A stretch of 64,000 bases of DNA from Zygnema circumcarinatum (lineage: Eukaryota > Streptophyta > Zygnematophyceae > Zygnematales > Zygnemataceae). How positions within the stretch are numbered: the first letter of the stretch is position 1; each line of letters opens with the position of its first letter. Made by a program: the position numbers and the translations under genes. Of this stretch, positions 1 to 10,290 are shown in pieces. Where the stretch lies: the NCBI GenBank assembly GCA_037447605.1, contig CM074814.1, forward strand, positions 1,599,207 through 1,663,206, in the 5' to 3' direction. The notes beneath the pieces were generated by a model. That model saw nothing but the letters and a program-made list of their open reading frames with translations. It did not search any database and was not told the origin of the DNA.

Positions 1-266
1 GAATACACTCTAAGACCAGGCTTACTTATGTATTTTATAATAGTAATATGAGGTTTACGAGTTTTGGTTTGGTACTTCAAAGTGATTACTAACATGCATA
101 CTGTGTTGTATTGACGTTCTCGTACATTAGTTATATAACCTTCTTCCAATAAAATATTGGCTATGCTACGAGTAATATGAGTTGCTGGAACTTCCACAGT
201 CTTAGCTTTGCTTAGGTTCGCGTTTCGTATACAAGTGATCATACCGGCGATAGTATCGTTCCCCAC
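1..266 (-). CDS. rps8: Plastid ribosomal protein S8, N-terminal part
   Basis: Small-subunit protein uS8, which binds the central domain of 16S rRNA in the plastid ribosome. The reading frame begins with GTG at 266 and starts with [19 protein letters not shown], the conserved S8 N-terminus; about 88 codons are present and the rest lies before the window. A GTG start is common for plastid genes, and no in-frame ATG precedes the conserved block. It follows rpl5 with a short AT-rich spacer, as in plastid genomes. It is intact as far as it can be seen. Confidence 0.85.
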   Translation of the reverse strand, partial: MGNDTIAGMITCIRNANLSKAKTVEVPATHITRSIANILLEEGYITNVRERQYNTVCMLVITLKYQTKTRKPHITIIKYISKPGLRVY

Positions 267-334
267 AATAACTGACTCCTATTTTATTTGAATTGTGATT
301 TGGATTTTGTGTTTTTTATTAACAGACAAACAAA

Positions 335-895
335 TTACGCACTTTTTGAGATTGGGATTTGAAATGGCATACCAATAGCAACCAACAGCTCCAAAGCTTC
401 TTTATTGTTTTGACAGCTTGTTACAATACAAATATCCATACCTCGTAATTTTTCGATTTTGTCGTAGTCTATTTCAGGGAACATAAGTTGTTCCTTCAGG
501 CCTAGATGGAAATTACCCTGCCCATCAAAACTATTTGAATTTAAACCTTGGAAATCTCGTATTCTTGGCAAAGCTAGATGAATAAGCCGATCTAAAAATG
601 CATACATCGCATCCGCTCTCAGAGTTACACAGACTCCTACTGACATTTTAGCTCGAATCTGGAAACCAGCAATTGATTTTTTAGCTCGAGTTACAATAGG
701 TTTTTGACCAGTTATAAAGCTTAAGTCTCTTAAAGTGGATTCGAGTGATTTGGCATTTTGTGATGCTTCACCTAAACCGCAATTTATAACTATCTTGGTT
801 ACTTGTGGCACCTGATGTAAGTTTTGGTATTGTAATTGTTTACGTAATTTAGGAACCACACTGTTTAAATAAAACGTTTTCAATCGTTGTGTCAT
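335..895 (-). CDS. rpl5: Plastid ribosomal protein L5
   Basis: Large-subunit protein uL5, which binds 5S rRNA in the plastid ribosome. From the ATG at 895 ([11 protein letters not shown]) the product has 186 residues, the usual length for plastid L5. Family blocks are present: [47 protein letters not shown] and [12 protein letters not shown]. The frame stays open upstream to a GTG at 946, but the ATG at 895 matches homologues better. It lies between rpl14 and rps8 on the same strand. No stops or frameshifts are seen, so if nuclear the copy is young. Expression from a nuclear location is not expected. Confidence 0.93.
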   Translation of the reverse strand: MTQRLKTFYLNSVVPKLRKQLQYQNLHQVPQVTKIVINCGLGEASQNAKSLESTLRDLSFITGQKPIVTRAKKSIAGFQIRAKMSVGVCVTLRADAMYAFLDRLIHLALPRIRDFQGLNSNSFDGQGNFHLGLKEQLMFPEIDYDKIEKLRGMDICIVTSCQNNKEALELLVAIGMPFQIPISKSA

Positions 896-1068
896 AGATT
901 TATAAATAATTGCTTTTGAGACACTTACACGGTTTCTATTCTCCACTTATTACACATAAACAAGTTTTCAAATAGAAACAAGGAACGCTATTGTATTGGT
1001 CATATGTATATATGCTTAAGACAAGTTTTGTGTATTGAGGTTGTCAATGCATATATTCTGCTTAACTT

Positions 1069-1140
1069 CTAGAGCACTTCAGGAGCTAAAGATACTATTT
1101 TAGTAAAATTTAAATCTCTTAATTCTCTAGCTACCGGACC
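1069..1140 (-). pseudogene. rpl14: Plastid ribosomal protein L14, C-terminal fragment
   Basis: The last 23 codons of plastid rpl14 can be read here, ending with [23 protein letters not shown] and a TAG stop at 1069-1071. The next codon upstream (1141-1143) no longer matches the strongly conserved residue before GPVARE, and the sequence continues as unrelated nuclear DNA. The gene is therefore cut at 1140. This fixes the plastid/nuclear junction to within a few bases. Confidence 0.85.
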
Positions 1141-1231
1141 ACATAGGCTGGGCTATCCAAACGACTCTTCTCAACTCGCTCATGGTCTGAACGAGTGGAT
1201 GAACAGCTGAGCTGTGAAGTTGGTGAGGTAC

Positions 1232-2523
1232 CTTGACGTCACGATGGAGAATCTTGCGCCGATGGAGGTATTCTAAAGCAAGCGTCAACTGAACAAACCA
1301 ATCAAGTATCTGGTCTTCAGAGAATCTGCCAACGTTTGCAACAGACAAGAAGTTAGTTGGAGTTGGAGCTCCTGTGGCTAAGTCCTATGCATTGCATTGC
1401 TTTCACAGTAGGCACCGCTTTCCAAGCTCATTGATAAGGGAGCAGAGAAGTTTCTCAGTGCAATTTTTCGTCCTGCTCTGCCGATGAGCCATTCAAGGAG
1501 AAAGGGCTGCTAGTCTGCAGCGTCACGTAATTGCATTTAGAACATGTCAAAGATTCTCACAGTTGTCCGGATATCTGCTGCTGGCGAATCTTGGCCCGTA
1601 GATCGCCCCCTCGACAAAACTCCATTACTGCAGCCATCAGCTTTTTGTCAGTTTGTTTCCCATACAGTAATCAATGTAATGGTCAGATGGGTTATTGAGG
1701 CAAGTCCCTTCCCATCTCGCCTTTAACTCGCAAATCGTGAGCATTTGAGCGTGGACCCCCCCCCCTTCACTATATACAACAAGAGCATTTTGTCCCTGCA
1801 TTCTGTGTTATAGTGTTCCCCTGAGGTCCTATCCAAAACCTTGTGTGAAAGCTGCCCTGGCTAGAGCGAAGGATGGTTGGAAAAGAGCAAATCAAAAACA
1901 AAAGAATTGCTCATAGTGGAGTGACCATGCATGGCGTCTCACCTATGCACAATTTTGAATCGTCGTGAACAGCACTTTCCTGCAACCATGTTTCCAGCAA
2001 CTGCGTCAGGTAACTCTTATCGATCATCTTAGTGGGCATTTCGCGGCATTCACGACATGCAGCCGGCGTAACATCATCTAAATTCACAGTGTTTGCTGTG
2101 GGCATGTCCCAACCGCTACTCCTCATCATGTCAACGAGTACATCCGAAATGTCCTGTCTTTGGACACTTGCTCCGACACTAAGATATAGCCGCAATCCTC
2201 ACCTTGCATCCAACGATGCACGGATGGCTCAGACACAACATGGTGGACGACTCCATTACTCGAGCGGCACGGTCCTTGGAGTCAGATGGAAGGTCCACCA
2301 CCTTCATCACCCAGTCTCGGCGTTCCTTGCTCTGAAGCGGCTGCTTTTCTGTAGAATCGCAGGTATACCCTCCAAGCTGGGGGCTGCCGTCGACTCCTTC
2401 AGTCGGCTCCTTGGGATTTGCCTTCTCTCGCACGAGGAACACTTGGCCTTGCGTGCCGCTGCCGATGCGACGGATGAGGTGGTACGCTCCATTGAACGAC
2501 GACTCGTCGGAGCCATTCATCAT
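1232..2523 (-). CDS. NEK-family protein kinase, 5' exons only (gene broken at 1140)
   Basis: Serine/threonine kinase of the NIMA-related type. Four phase-consistent exons: 2203-2523 (ATG at 2523), 1943-1979, 1561-1627 and 1232-1325. They give the glycine loop ([14 protein letters not shown]), the VAIK-type lysine in WVMKVVDL, a hinge [10 protein letters not shown], the NEK-typical [13 protein letters not shown] and the catalytic-loop start LHRDVK. The donor after LHRDVK opens an intron that runs into plastid DNA at 1140, so the activation loop, C-lobe and any tail are missing. NEKs act in cell-cycle and ciliary functions; the exact member is not determined. Whether the break is real or an assembly join is open. 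Confidence 0.82.
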
Positions 2524-2589
2524 GATCTGCACTCGCTGGAGATCAATAGAATCACACAATGAAAACTGACGCATGCGAAACATTAAGAG

Positions 2590-3361
2590 TTTCCCCCTGT
2601 CGGTTCATCAATTCGAAACGACCATGCAAAGGAGCTCTAACAAAGTTAAAAAGATCCTCGCACTGACTGACCTCGAAATACGACACCTGTTTCGGAAGTC
2701 GTCCCGCTCAATTCAGAAACGAACTTCAACGAATGCTGAAGTTCCCTCCTAGACCTCCATGTTCGACCGGCTTCATAAGCACCAGCCAGTCGGCAATGCA
2801 GAACTCGCAGCCTCTCCCCTCAGCTCCCTCCCTCCCTCCCACTCTTTCTCTCTCCCTCCCTCCTCTCCCCTTCCGTCCTCCCCATCCATCTTCCCCGCAG
2901 GTGTAGGCGAGCGGCCGCGCCCCCTCTCGGAAGCGGCGCCGCGCGCCTCCGACAGTCCGCCGGCGGCGGCGGCCCCGCCCTCGCCCGCCCTCGTCCCTCG
3001 TCCTCGTACGGACGCGCCCAAAGAAACCAGCGCCCGGCCGGGCCCCGATGCGGCGCGCCGGGTCACGTCGCGTCACATCACGCCAGGTCACAACGGATCC
3101 ATGGGTGTCCGATCGGAAAAATCGCGTTTCCAGTTTTGGATTTTTTGACGGTGATCAGCGAAACAGTTACAGCGTTTCTGGACTTGGTTTGACTTAACGG
3201 GGTCTCCATAGACCTACATAGAGCCTCAAATGACAATGGTTGGTTGAACCAACCATTGTGCTGCGAACGGATTCTATATAACGTCTCACGAGTGTTCTGG
3301 AAAGCGCGTTTTGCCCTAATTTTGCGGCAGCTGTCGAAGGTGGGGACAGAGATGAGCAGCC
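2590..3361. promoter_or_regulatory. Divergent intergenic region between the kinase and Hsp20 genes
   Basis: No convincing gene. The left part is a C/T-rich tract (about 2812-2880) and GC-rich DNA (to about 3060). The right part, next to Hsp20, holds a TATA-like TATATAA at 3275-3281 and a TTCTGGAA (TTCnnGAA, one heat-shock-element dimer) at 3295-3302, just downstream of the TATA. Open frames in the GC-rich part overlap on several strands and have no family features. Confidence 0.5.
3233..3259. repeat. 27-bp inverted repeat, solo copy of the CAATGGTTG repeat core
   Basis: Two 13-base arms, ACAATGGTTGGTT and AACCAACCATTGT, are exact reverse complements separated by one base. The arm contains the CAATGGTTG core that builds the 92-bp satellite elsewhere in the window. 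This isolated copy sits 16 bases upstream of the TATA-like box of the Hsp20 gene. Confidence 0.9.
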
Positions 3362-3847
3362 ATGGCGATGGGAGGGCCCGCAGGTTCTATGCAGAAGGAA
3401 GCTGAGGGGGACGGCAGCACGCCTCCCTTTCTCCTCCATACTGCTGAGTCTCTCTTTGGAAGAATGTTACGTGGCAGACCAGGCATGGCCGTTGACATAA
3501 AGGACACGGCAAATGCAGTTGTCATTGCTGCGGAGCTCCCGGGCGTGAGGAGGGAGGATCTTGAAGTGAAGGTGGATTCAGGAAACGTGCTAACCATCAC
3601 CGCTGCGAGGAAGGAGGAGGAGCTGAAGAATGGCGATGTGTATCTATCGATTGAACGGAGCAGGGCGAAGGAGGTCGTCCGCAGGTTTCAGTTGCAGGAG
3701 AATATGGAAATTGGAAGAGCTCAAGCCGTTTTCGATAACGGACTGCTGACTGTCACTATTCCAAAACGTGCGCCGAAGGAAGAAGAGAAGCCGCGGGTGA
3801 TACCGGTGAAAGGCTCCACTGGTCTCTTCGGGCAGTCCCGCCTGTAA
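3362..3847 (+). CDS. Small heat shock protein (Hsp20/alpha-crystallin)
   Basis: Intronless, 161 residues, cytosolic-class length. The alpha-crystallin domain covers about residues 40-150. Hallmarks are VVIAAELPGVRREDLEVKV, a beta-strand block ending in VLTITAARK, and the consensus II motif NGLLTVTIPKRAP. These proteins hold unfolding clients in an ATP-independent way. The ATG at 3362 is in the context CAGCCATGGC, which recurs at several starts in this window. TATA and heat-shock-element-like sequences lie 60-90 bases upstream. The lack of introns is unusual beside its neighbours but common for stress genes. No targeting signal is evident. Confidence 0.93.
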   Translation: MAMGGPAGSMQKEAEGDGSTPPFLLHTAESLFGRMLRGRPGMAVDIKDTANAVVIAAELPGVRREDLEVKVDSGNVLTITAARKEEELKNGDVYLSIERSRAKEVVRRFQLQENMEIGRAQAVFDNGLLTVTIPKRAPKEEEKPRVIPVKGSTGLFGQSRL

Positions 3848-4763
3848 AGGTAAAGACAAAAAGGGGTTTTTTCAAGTTTTTGGTTTTGTTTCTTCTCTCG
3901 GAATAGCGACGCCGAGATGACAGCGAATGAAAAATGACAGCGACAACGACAACGACTTGACGTTTTGTATGTCGTTTGTTCTTCAGTGGCTGTCCTTGCT
4001 TTTCCCCAGCAGTTTTTTTGCGCGTGAAGATGTTAAAAATGTTTGGAATACAAGAGGCGTAAGCTTTCGTGGAATTTAGATGAGCGAGGAGAATTGGCGT
4101 TGCAGTTGGGCCGTAGGCTCGCCGGCAGAATAGGAGTTTAAAGAGTGGTAGCTGTGACTGTACTTTCCAGTGTTGTACAGATTAGCGGATGAATCATATG
4201 TGCAGTGGGAATGTGAAGGAGCTGGAACTGAATCTTCGTTGTCTTGACCAGCCGCAGATGGTTGTATATAATTGTACATATCTAAATCCCAATCCCAATC
4301 TGGTATCTGAATTCCAAGTTGATACCGAATGATTGTCCCTTCGGCTTGTCACTTCAATGCAGGACATTAACTTGTAAGCGGATGTGCTTTGAGTAACTTT
4401 TGGCTTCAAATGATTAGATGTTGGGAAAGTAGATGCAAGTATCAAGCACTGTCGCCAAAATATCCACGAACATTACGTAATGCACAACCAATTAAACGTG
4501 AATATCTTGCACTCAACCTGCGCGAGTCTTTGTGAATATCCTACTTCAATTTTCGTTTTCTTCAGAGTCATTTCATTCAAAACAGATACAGCGAAGCATC
4601 AAAGCCGCTAGTGGCTCTATTTGTATTCAAACATCCATAGGCGTTTCAATCCGTCTACTCTATCAGCACAAAAGTATTGTAAACTCAAAACAAGCGAAAG
4701 TTATGACTTTTCTCTCCCCTCGCTTCACCTCCCTCTCCCCTCCCCTGACTATGACGCAGCCCT
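3848..4763. other. Intergenic, nothing recognised
   Basis: Moderately AT-rich DNA after the Hsp20 stop. No frame shows family features, and no repeat array or RNA gene was recognised. The last part (from about 4785) is the start of the homology shared with the downstream glycosidase copy. Confidence 0.5.
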
Positions 4764-6786
4764 TTAAAGCTCACTCCCATCCCACCTTCTCCATTTCCTA
4801 AAGTCACCGCCAATGCTCCTCGCGATGCCCACGCCCCTAGTCCTCTGCCCGCCCTCCAGCTCCCCCACCCCCACATAATACATCCACAGCTCGCCGTCCT
4901 CCCTCACCACCACGTGGGGTGCGCTCACCAGCACGTTGTCCCACACATCCACTCCTCTCCTTGCTCTAAGCACGGGGCCGCCGGGCTCGGGCCCTGCAAG
5001 GCTATCCTTCTGCCACGTGTACCCGTCTGGCGATGTGGCCAGCCCTATAGCGTACTCCCGCGCATAGTTCATACCCTCATAGAGAAGTAGCCATTTATTT
5101 CCCAACCGAAAAATGTGCCGCTTGTTTACTCCAGCCTCGTCCCACGCCCCGGGGGGGCCCCTAAAGAGGCAAGGTCCTTGCTTCACCCTGCAGCCATGGA
5201 TGGAGGGAGAGAACTCTCACACTCGGACAGGAGTATACACATACACGCACAGCCACACAGATCCCCCTCCCCCTCCCCCTCCCCTCCCTCCCCTCCCCTC
5301 CCCCTCCCCCTCCCCCTCCCCCTCCCCCTCCCCCTCCCCCTCCCCTCCTCCCCTCCCCCTCCCCCTCCCCCTCCCCCTCCCCCTCCCCCTCCCCCTCCCC
5401 CTCCCCCTCCCCTCCCCCCTCCCCCTCCCCCTCCCCCTCCCCTCCCCTCCCCCTCCCCCTCCCCTCCCCTCCCCTCCCCCTCCCCCTCCCCCTCCCCCTC
5501 CCCTCCCCCCTCCCCCTCCCCCTCCCCCTCCCCCTCTCTCTCTCTCTCTCTCTCGTCCAGATTGAGGGCCCTCTCACCAGTTAGAGATTCCGTCGTCCGA
5601 AACGGCTCTACCAATTGTATAGCAGTAGTTCCCTCGCGCTTCGGCCGGCGGCGTGCCAGGTGGCGCGTGCACAGGGTTCGCCGGATCCCCCATAGTTTGG
5701 TAGTACATGATCCACTCTCCCTCCTCTCCCTCCTCTCCCTCCTCTCCCTCCCTCGCATTGTGCACAACTCGGGGCCACGCGGCAGCGAGAGAGTCCCACT
5801 CCCCCTCCGCCCCCAACTCAAGGAGCGGCTTTTGGGAGCGCTCCCACGTGACTCCGTCCACAGAAGTGGCGAGTCCGGGCCGCATCACCGTCCCTTTGTA
5901 GCTCGGCTGCCCCGGCCACCACGGGACGGGCATCTCGTCCATGCCGCCTGTACGGAACTTGAAGATTATTTGAGCAGTCGGAATAACAGAATGGATGAGG
6001 AACGAACGAATTAGATTAGAAGAAGGTGGAATTGGAAGGGTGAGAGTGAAGGTCAGAGCGGGAGAGAAGAGAGGGTCAGGCGCTGACCTCCGTAGTAGAA
6101 CATCCTCCACGTGCCGTCCGGCAGGAGGTGCACGTCGCTGCATCCGACTTGGACGCTGTCGAACGCAGCGGGGTCGTCGGAGGGGTCGAAAACCGCTCCG
6201 CCGGGAAGCGGCCCGACATACCTGCGCGCGGGAAGTCGAGATTCAAATTTTCTGTATCGAGCCCAAGTACATCTCTCTCTCTCTCTCTCACGTAAACACG
6301 CACACACACTCCCTTCCCATCTCCCTCCCGGTCTCATTCTCACCTCTCCCAGCGCAGTCCATCAGGGCTAATGGCGAGGCCCACCCTCCCAAAGGGAGTT
6401 CCGGGCATCGCAGGGACTTGGTGTCCCCAGCGGTCCCCCCCCCGCCCGCTGTAGTACATCCGCCACGCGTCCCTCCCCGCGCGGACCACGACGGGGCCCG
6501 AGAACAGCGCCGCGTCCCACGCGCCGCCCTCCTCCGCCCCCACCTTCTCCTTCACCTGCGCGGGAGAGGGAGAGGGAGAGGGAGAGGGAGAGGGCCCGAA
6601 AACGCGCCCCGCGAACCGCGCGTCGCCGCCGGACCCGCCCTCCGCCGCCGCCCGAACGCTGGACGGCCCTTCAGGTCTGCGCGCGCGCCTGCGCAGGAGG
6701 CGGGGGAGGAGGAGGCTCTCAGGAGGCTCCCTGCGGGGAAGGAGCGGCTGCCGGAGGGACGCGGGAGCGGAGAAAGGGCCGGCCAT
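4764..6786 (-). CDS. Five-bladed beta-propeller glycosidase-like protein, copy A
   Basis: Four phase-consistent exons: 6344-6786 (ATG at 6786), 6088-6221, 5578-5947 and 4764-5187, together 456 residues. The protein carries repeated propeller signatures: GLAISPDGLRWER, GLATSVDGVTWERS, GLATSPDGYTWQK and GVGIARSIGGDFRKW. It also has ISG-like tyrosine strands such as WRMYYSG, WRMFYYGG, WIMYYQT and LWMYYVG. This is the pattern of GH43/GH32/GH68-type arabinanase/invertase/levansucrase folds. Catalytic residues could not be assigned, so activity is inferred from fold only. The N-terminal 60 residues are Arg/Pro/Ser-rich and could be a transit peptide. Intron 3 has a huge C/T expansion. The last residues differ from copy B, so the true C-terminus is uncertain. 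Confidence 0.72.
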
Positions 6787-7230
6787 AGCGGCGGGCGGGC
6801 TGGCGGGAGGGAGGGAGGGGAGGGAGGGAGGAGACGGCGCTTTTTGGCTTCGGCCAATTGTTGGCGGAGGAGGGTCAGGAGGGAGGCAGTTTTGGCTGCC
6901 ACGTGGCACTACTACGCGTGTAAAGGTGCGCTCGCATTGGGTGAGGCGTACGGAAAGGTCCACACGTGGCACTCAATGACGCGCCCTCAGGGGAGGGAAG
7001 ATTCAACACCTCCAAGATTGGCGGAACACGCTCGGTCAACGATGACGTGGCACGCTGGCAGGACACCGTACTGTCGCCGATCCGACGACATTGGGCGGCT
7101 ACGACCCCACCGACATTGAGCGTGTCGACATCGTTTGTCGTTTCCGCGTGCTTGCGCGCTTTTGCCTCCGTTTCCATGCAGCGACTGTGTCGGTCAGTTC
7201 CAGGGCCAGTCCTGACATTTTGTATTCGCC
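4785..7230. repeat. Tandem segmental duplication, unit 1
   Basis: Contains the whole copy A gene plus about 450 bases of 5' flank. It aligns in the same orientation to about 8465-10760. Exons 2 and 3 have identical lengths in both units (134 and 370 bases) and near-identical sequence. The 5' flanks keep short matches (for example TCCAAGATTGGCGGAACA, GACATTGGGCGGCT and TGACGTGGCA) but are otherwise diverged. Confidence 0.85.
5263..5556. repeat. (CCCCCT)n / (CCCCT)n microsatellite in intron 3 of copy A
   Basis: About 290 bases of almost pure CCCCCT and CCCCT units, ending in a short (CT)n. It lies wholly inside the third intron of glycosidase copy A, near the 3' splice site of the exon pair 5578/5187. 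The homologous intron of copy B (8867-9060) has only a short CT-rich run, so the expansion happened after the duplication or was lost in B. Confidence 0.95.
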
Positions 7231-7269
7231 GCCGTTAAATGGCGCACGGCTAGCGTGACGGCCAACAGC

Positions 7270-7405
7270 GACAAAGAGCCAGCCGGAGGGAGGGAGGGGG
7301 GCGGGCGGGCGGGCGGGCGGGCTCGGCTCGAAGGGCGGAGGGGGAGGAGGGGAGGGGAAGAAGGGGAGGGAGGGAGGGAGGGAGGGAGGGAGGGAGGGAG
7401 GGGGG
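7270..7405. repeat. G-rich low-complexity tract (GGGAGG/GGGC units)
   Basis: Runs of GGGAGG and GGGCGGGC, ending in (GGGA)n. Open frames here are translations of the repeat and are not genes. It just precedes a possible short gene on the plus strand. Confidence 0.8.
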
Positions 7406-7425
7406 TAGTTCTGGTGCAGACGGGT

Positions 7426-8045
7426 ATGGCGAGCAAGAGTTTCGGTGTGACGCCCCGGATATGTTTCGGGTGTATGCTTTTGTCGGTTGCCATGCTGTCT
7501 TTTCGTCAAAGTAAGGTATCCAGTCAGCCTTCATTTTTTATGTCTATGATGTATTCCACGTGGCAAGTCAATGGAGACGCCCGAACCCGCGGAGTCCATA
7601 AGGCGATTTACGAGGCGGTGGCGGCGGGAAATGACAAACAGAAGTCGAAAGAGAAGGCCGAAACGACTCAATTGCTGCCGCCTGTGCCGCCTGTGACGCA
7701 GGTAACAAGGGGGGGAGGGGGAGGGAGGGGGGTAGGGAGGAAGGGGAGGGGAGGGGGAGGGGGAGCGGGGGGTGGGAGGGAGGATGCCACAGGCGGAGGC
7801 CGCCGCGGCGTCATCCTCCCCAGAATGTCTCTCGCTGTCGCGGGGGCAGTGCAGGGGTCCGAACTGCACACGTGTCCGCCGGAGTTTCACGAGCTGCGAA
7901 GGGTGGAGGAGTCTCCCACGGTGAGGAGGGGCACCGGATTGACACGCCGAGGTCTACACTGCGGGAGGAGTTGAGAGGGCTGGATGATTCGGATGTGGAG
8001 AACGAAAGCATGTCCGCGCATAAATTGTTGAAGCACATTGGAAAG
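7426..8045 (+). CDS. Possible short spliced gene of unknown function
   Basis: Not recognised. A candidate first exon 7426-7701 starts MASKSFGVTPRICFGCMLL, has a hydrophobic stretch at residues 12-24 (possible signal anchor) and ends at a GT donor (CAG/GTAACA). A G-rich stretch with intron character follows. A second coding-like stretch in another frame, with RSTLREELRGLDDSDVENES, ends at 8045 before GTAATG. The exact acceptor between them was not determined. It lies between the two glycosidase copies on the opposite strand. It could be a real small membrane protein or chance open frames. Confidence 0.3.
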
Positions 8046-8059
8046 GTAATGCTAAGGGC

Positions 8060-8424
8060 GAAAAAACAAAAAAAAAACGACTCACTCGCAACCTTGGAGG
8101 CAAGTTCGGCTTTAAGCCAACCCTCCATTTAGGGTTCAATTTGCCAGTTCCGCAGATACGATCGTACATTTACGCGAAAACAGATTTTTATTTTTTTTTA
8201 TTTTATTATTGTTATTATTATTGTTTTGATTGATCTTGAACAATTATATTACGCTTTGCCAAAGTAAAAAAAAAAAAAACACTTGCAGCCTAACCATACT
8301 TTGCACAGGGTTCTGGATCCTTGCATCCAGGGTTTTTCTTCGACCCCCCCCCCCCTCAATTTTTTGAAGTTTGGGGGAGTGTTGAAGGCCGAACGATGGA
8401 AACGTTCTCTGCCACTCCACTCCA
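8060..8424. other. Intergenic, AT-rich, nothing recognised
   Basis: A-tracts, T-tracts and a C11 run (8346-8356). No coding or repeat feature beyond homopolymers was seen between the short plus-strand candidate and the end of glycosidase copy B. Confidence 0.5.
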
Positions 8425-10290
8425 TCACAAACCCAGCGCGCCTTTTTTTTCCCATCCGTCCAATCTTCTCCATTTCCTAAAGTCGCCGCCAATGCTCCTC
8501 GCGATGCCCACGCCCCTAGTCCTCTGCCCGCCCTCCAGCTCCCCCACCCCCACATAATACATCCACAGCTCGCCGTCCTCCCTCACCACCACGTGGGGTG
8601 CGCTTACCAACACGTTGTCCCACACATCCACTCCTCTCCTTGCTCTAAGCACGGGGCCGCCGGGCTCGGGCCCTGCAAGGCTATCCTTCTGCCACGTGTA
8701 CCCATCTGGCGATGTGGCCAGCCCTATAGCGTATTCCTCCGCATAGTTGATACCCTCGTAGACAAGAAGCCATTGACCTTCCGACCGAAAAATGTGACGT
8801 GCGTTCACTCCAGCCTCGTCCCACGCCCCGGGGTCTCCCCTATAGAGGCAGGGTCCTTGCTTCACCCTGCAGCCATGGATGGAGGGAGAGAGCTTTTCAC
8901 TACGAAGAGCTGGAAATTCGGAAGGGACTATTCCCTAGCCCATATGTTTGTGTGTATACACATCCACTCACATCCACACAGCTCCCTCCGCTCTCTCTCT
9001 CTCCCTCCCACTATTTCTGTCTCTGTGTGTCTCTCTCGTGCAGATTGAGGGTTCTCTCACCAGTTAGAGATTCCGTCGTCCGAAACGGCTCTACCAATTG
9101 TATAGCAGTAGTTCCCTCGCGCTTCGGCCGGCGGCGTGCCAGGTGGCGCGTGCACAGGGTTCGCCGGATCCCCCATAGTTTGGTAGTACATGATCCACTC
9201 TCCCTCCTCTCCCTCCTCTCCCTCCTCTCCCTCCCTCGCATTGTGCACAACTCGGGGCCACGCGGCAGCGAGAGAGTCCCACTCCCCCTCCGCCCCCAAC
9301 TCAAGGAGCGGCTTTTGGGAGCGCTCCCACGTGACTCCGTCCACAGAAGTGGCGAGTCCGGGCCGCATCACCGTCCCTTTGTAGCTCGGCTGACCGGGCC
9401 ACCACGGGACGGGCATCTCGTCCATGCCGCCTGTACGGAACTTGAAGATTATTTGAGCAGTCGGAATAATAGCAACGATGAGGAACGAATGAGTTGAGTG
9501 AAGGTGCGGGCGGGAGAGGGACGGGCGCTGACCTCCGTAGTAGAACATCCTCCACGTGCCGTCCGGCAGGAGGTGCACGTCGCTGCATCCGACTTGGACG
9601 CTGTCGAACGCAGCGGGGTCGTCGGAGGGGTCGAAAACCGCTCCGCCGGGAAGCGGCCTCACATACCTGCGCGGGGGAAGAGAGGATAAGTATCCACGCT
9701 AGAAAAATGATGCTGCTTCGCGTTTCCTGTGTGTAATTTGTCAGAATTTCCGAGCCCAGTTGTATGTCCTCCCTCTATGTCCCTCCACACGCACAAACAC
9801 ATACACACCTTCTCACTATTCATCACCTTGTCCAGCGAACTCCGTCGTGGCTGGTAGCGAGGCCCACCCTTCCGAAGGGAGCGCAAGGCAGCGCAGGGAC
9901 TTGGTGTCCCCAGCGGTCCCCCCCCCGCCCGCTGTAGTACATCCGCCACGCGTCCCTCCCCGCGCGGACCACGACGGGGCCCGAGAACAGCGCTGCGTCC
10001 CACGCGCCTCCCTCCGCCCCCGCCTTCGCCTTCGCCTGCGCGGGAGAGGGAGAGGGAGAGGGAGAGGGAGAGGGAGTGGGAGAGGGAGAGGGAGAGGGCC
10101 CGAAAACGCGCCCCGCGAACCGCGCGTCGCCGCCGGAACCGCCCTCCGCCGCCGCTCGCACGCTGGACGGCGCTTCAGGTCTGCGCGCGCGCCTGCGCAG
10201 GAGGCGGGGGAGGAAAAGCCTCTCGGGAGGCTCCCTGCGGGGAAGGAGCGGCTGCCGGAGGGACGCGGGAGCGGAGAAAGGGCCGGCCAT
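8425..10290 (-). CDS. Five-bladed beta-propeller glycosidase-like protein, copy B
   Basis: Four phase-consistent exons: 9827-10290 (ATG at 10290), 9533-9666, 9061-9430 and 8425-8866, together 469 residues. It is the tandem paralogue of copy A, with the same introns at the same phases and the same GLA-S-DG-W propeller signatures. Exon 1 is longer through extra Pro-Ser codons in the repeat near residues 65-85. After FRKWRR the C-terminus differs (LDGWEKKGALGL against WDGSEL in copy A) because homology ends there, so one or both tails are probably newly acquired. Substrate is unknown. The C/T expansion seen in intron 3 of copy A is absent. Confidence 0.72.

Larger units (their letters stand above)
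1..1140. other. Plastid-derived segment (NUPT or chimeric assembly join)
   Basis: Holds, on the minus strand, the end of rpl14, all of rpl5 and the first part of rps8, in the order and orientation of plastid ribosomal-protein clusters. It is clearly more AT-rich than the following DNA and has no introns. Plastid homology stops within the conserved rpl14 C-terminus at about 1140; at 1141 the sequence becomes the intron of a nuclear kinase gene. The reading frames are undamaged, so this is either a very recent nuclear insertion of plastid DNA or an assembly chimera. The sequence alone cannot separate the two. Confidence 0.85.

Noticed and set aside
5113-6014. Long open frames with Pro-Leu-Ser or Gly-Glu repeats
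   Set aside because: They are translations of the CCCCCT microsatellite and of antisense strands of the glycosidase exons.
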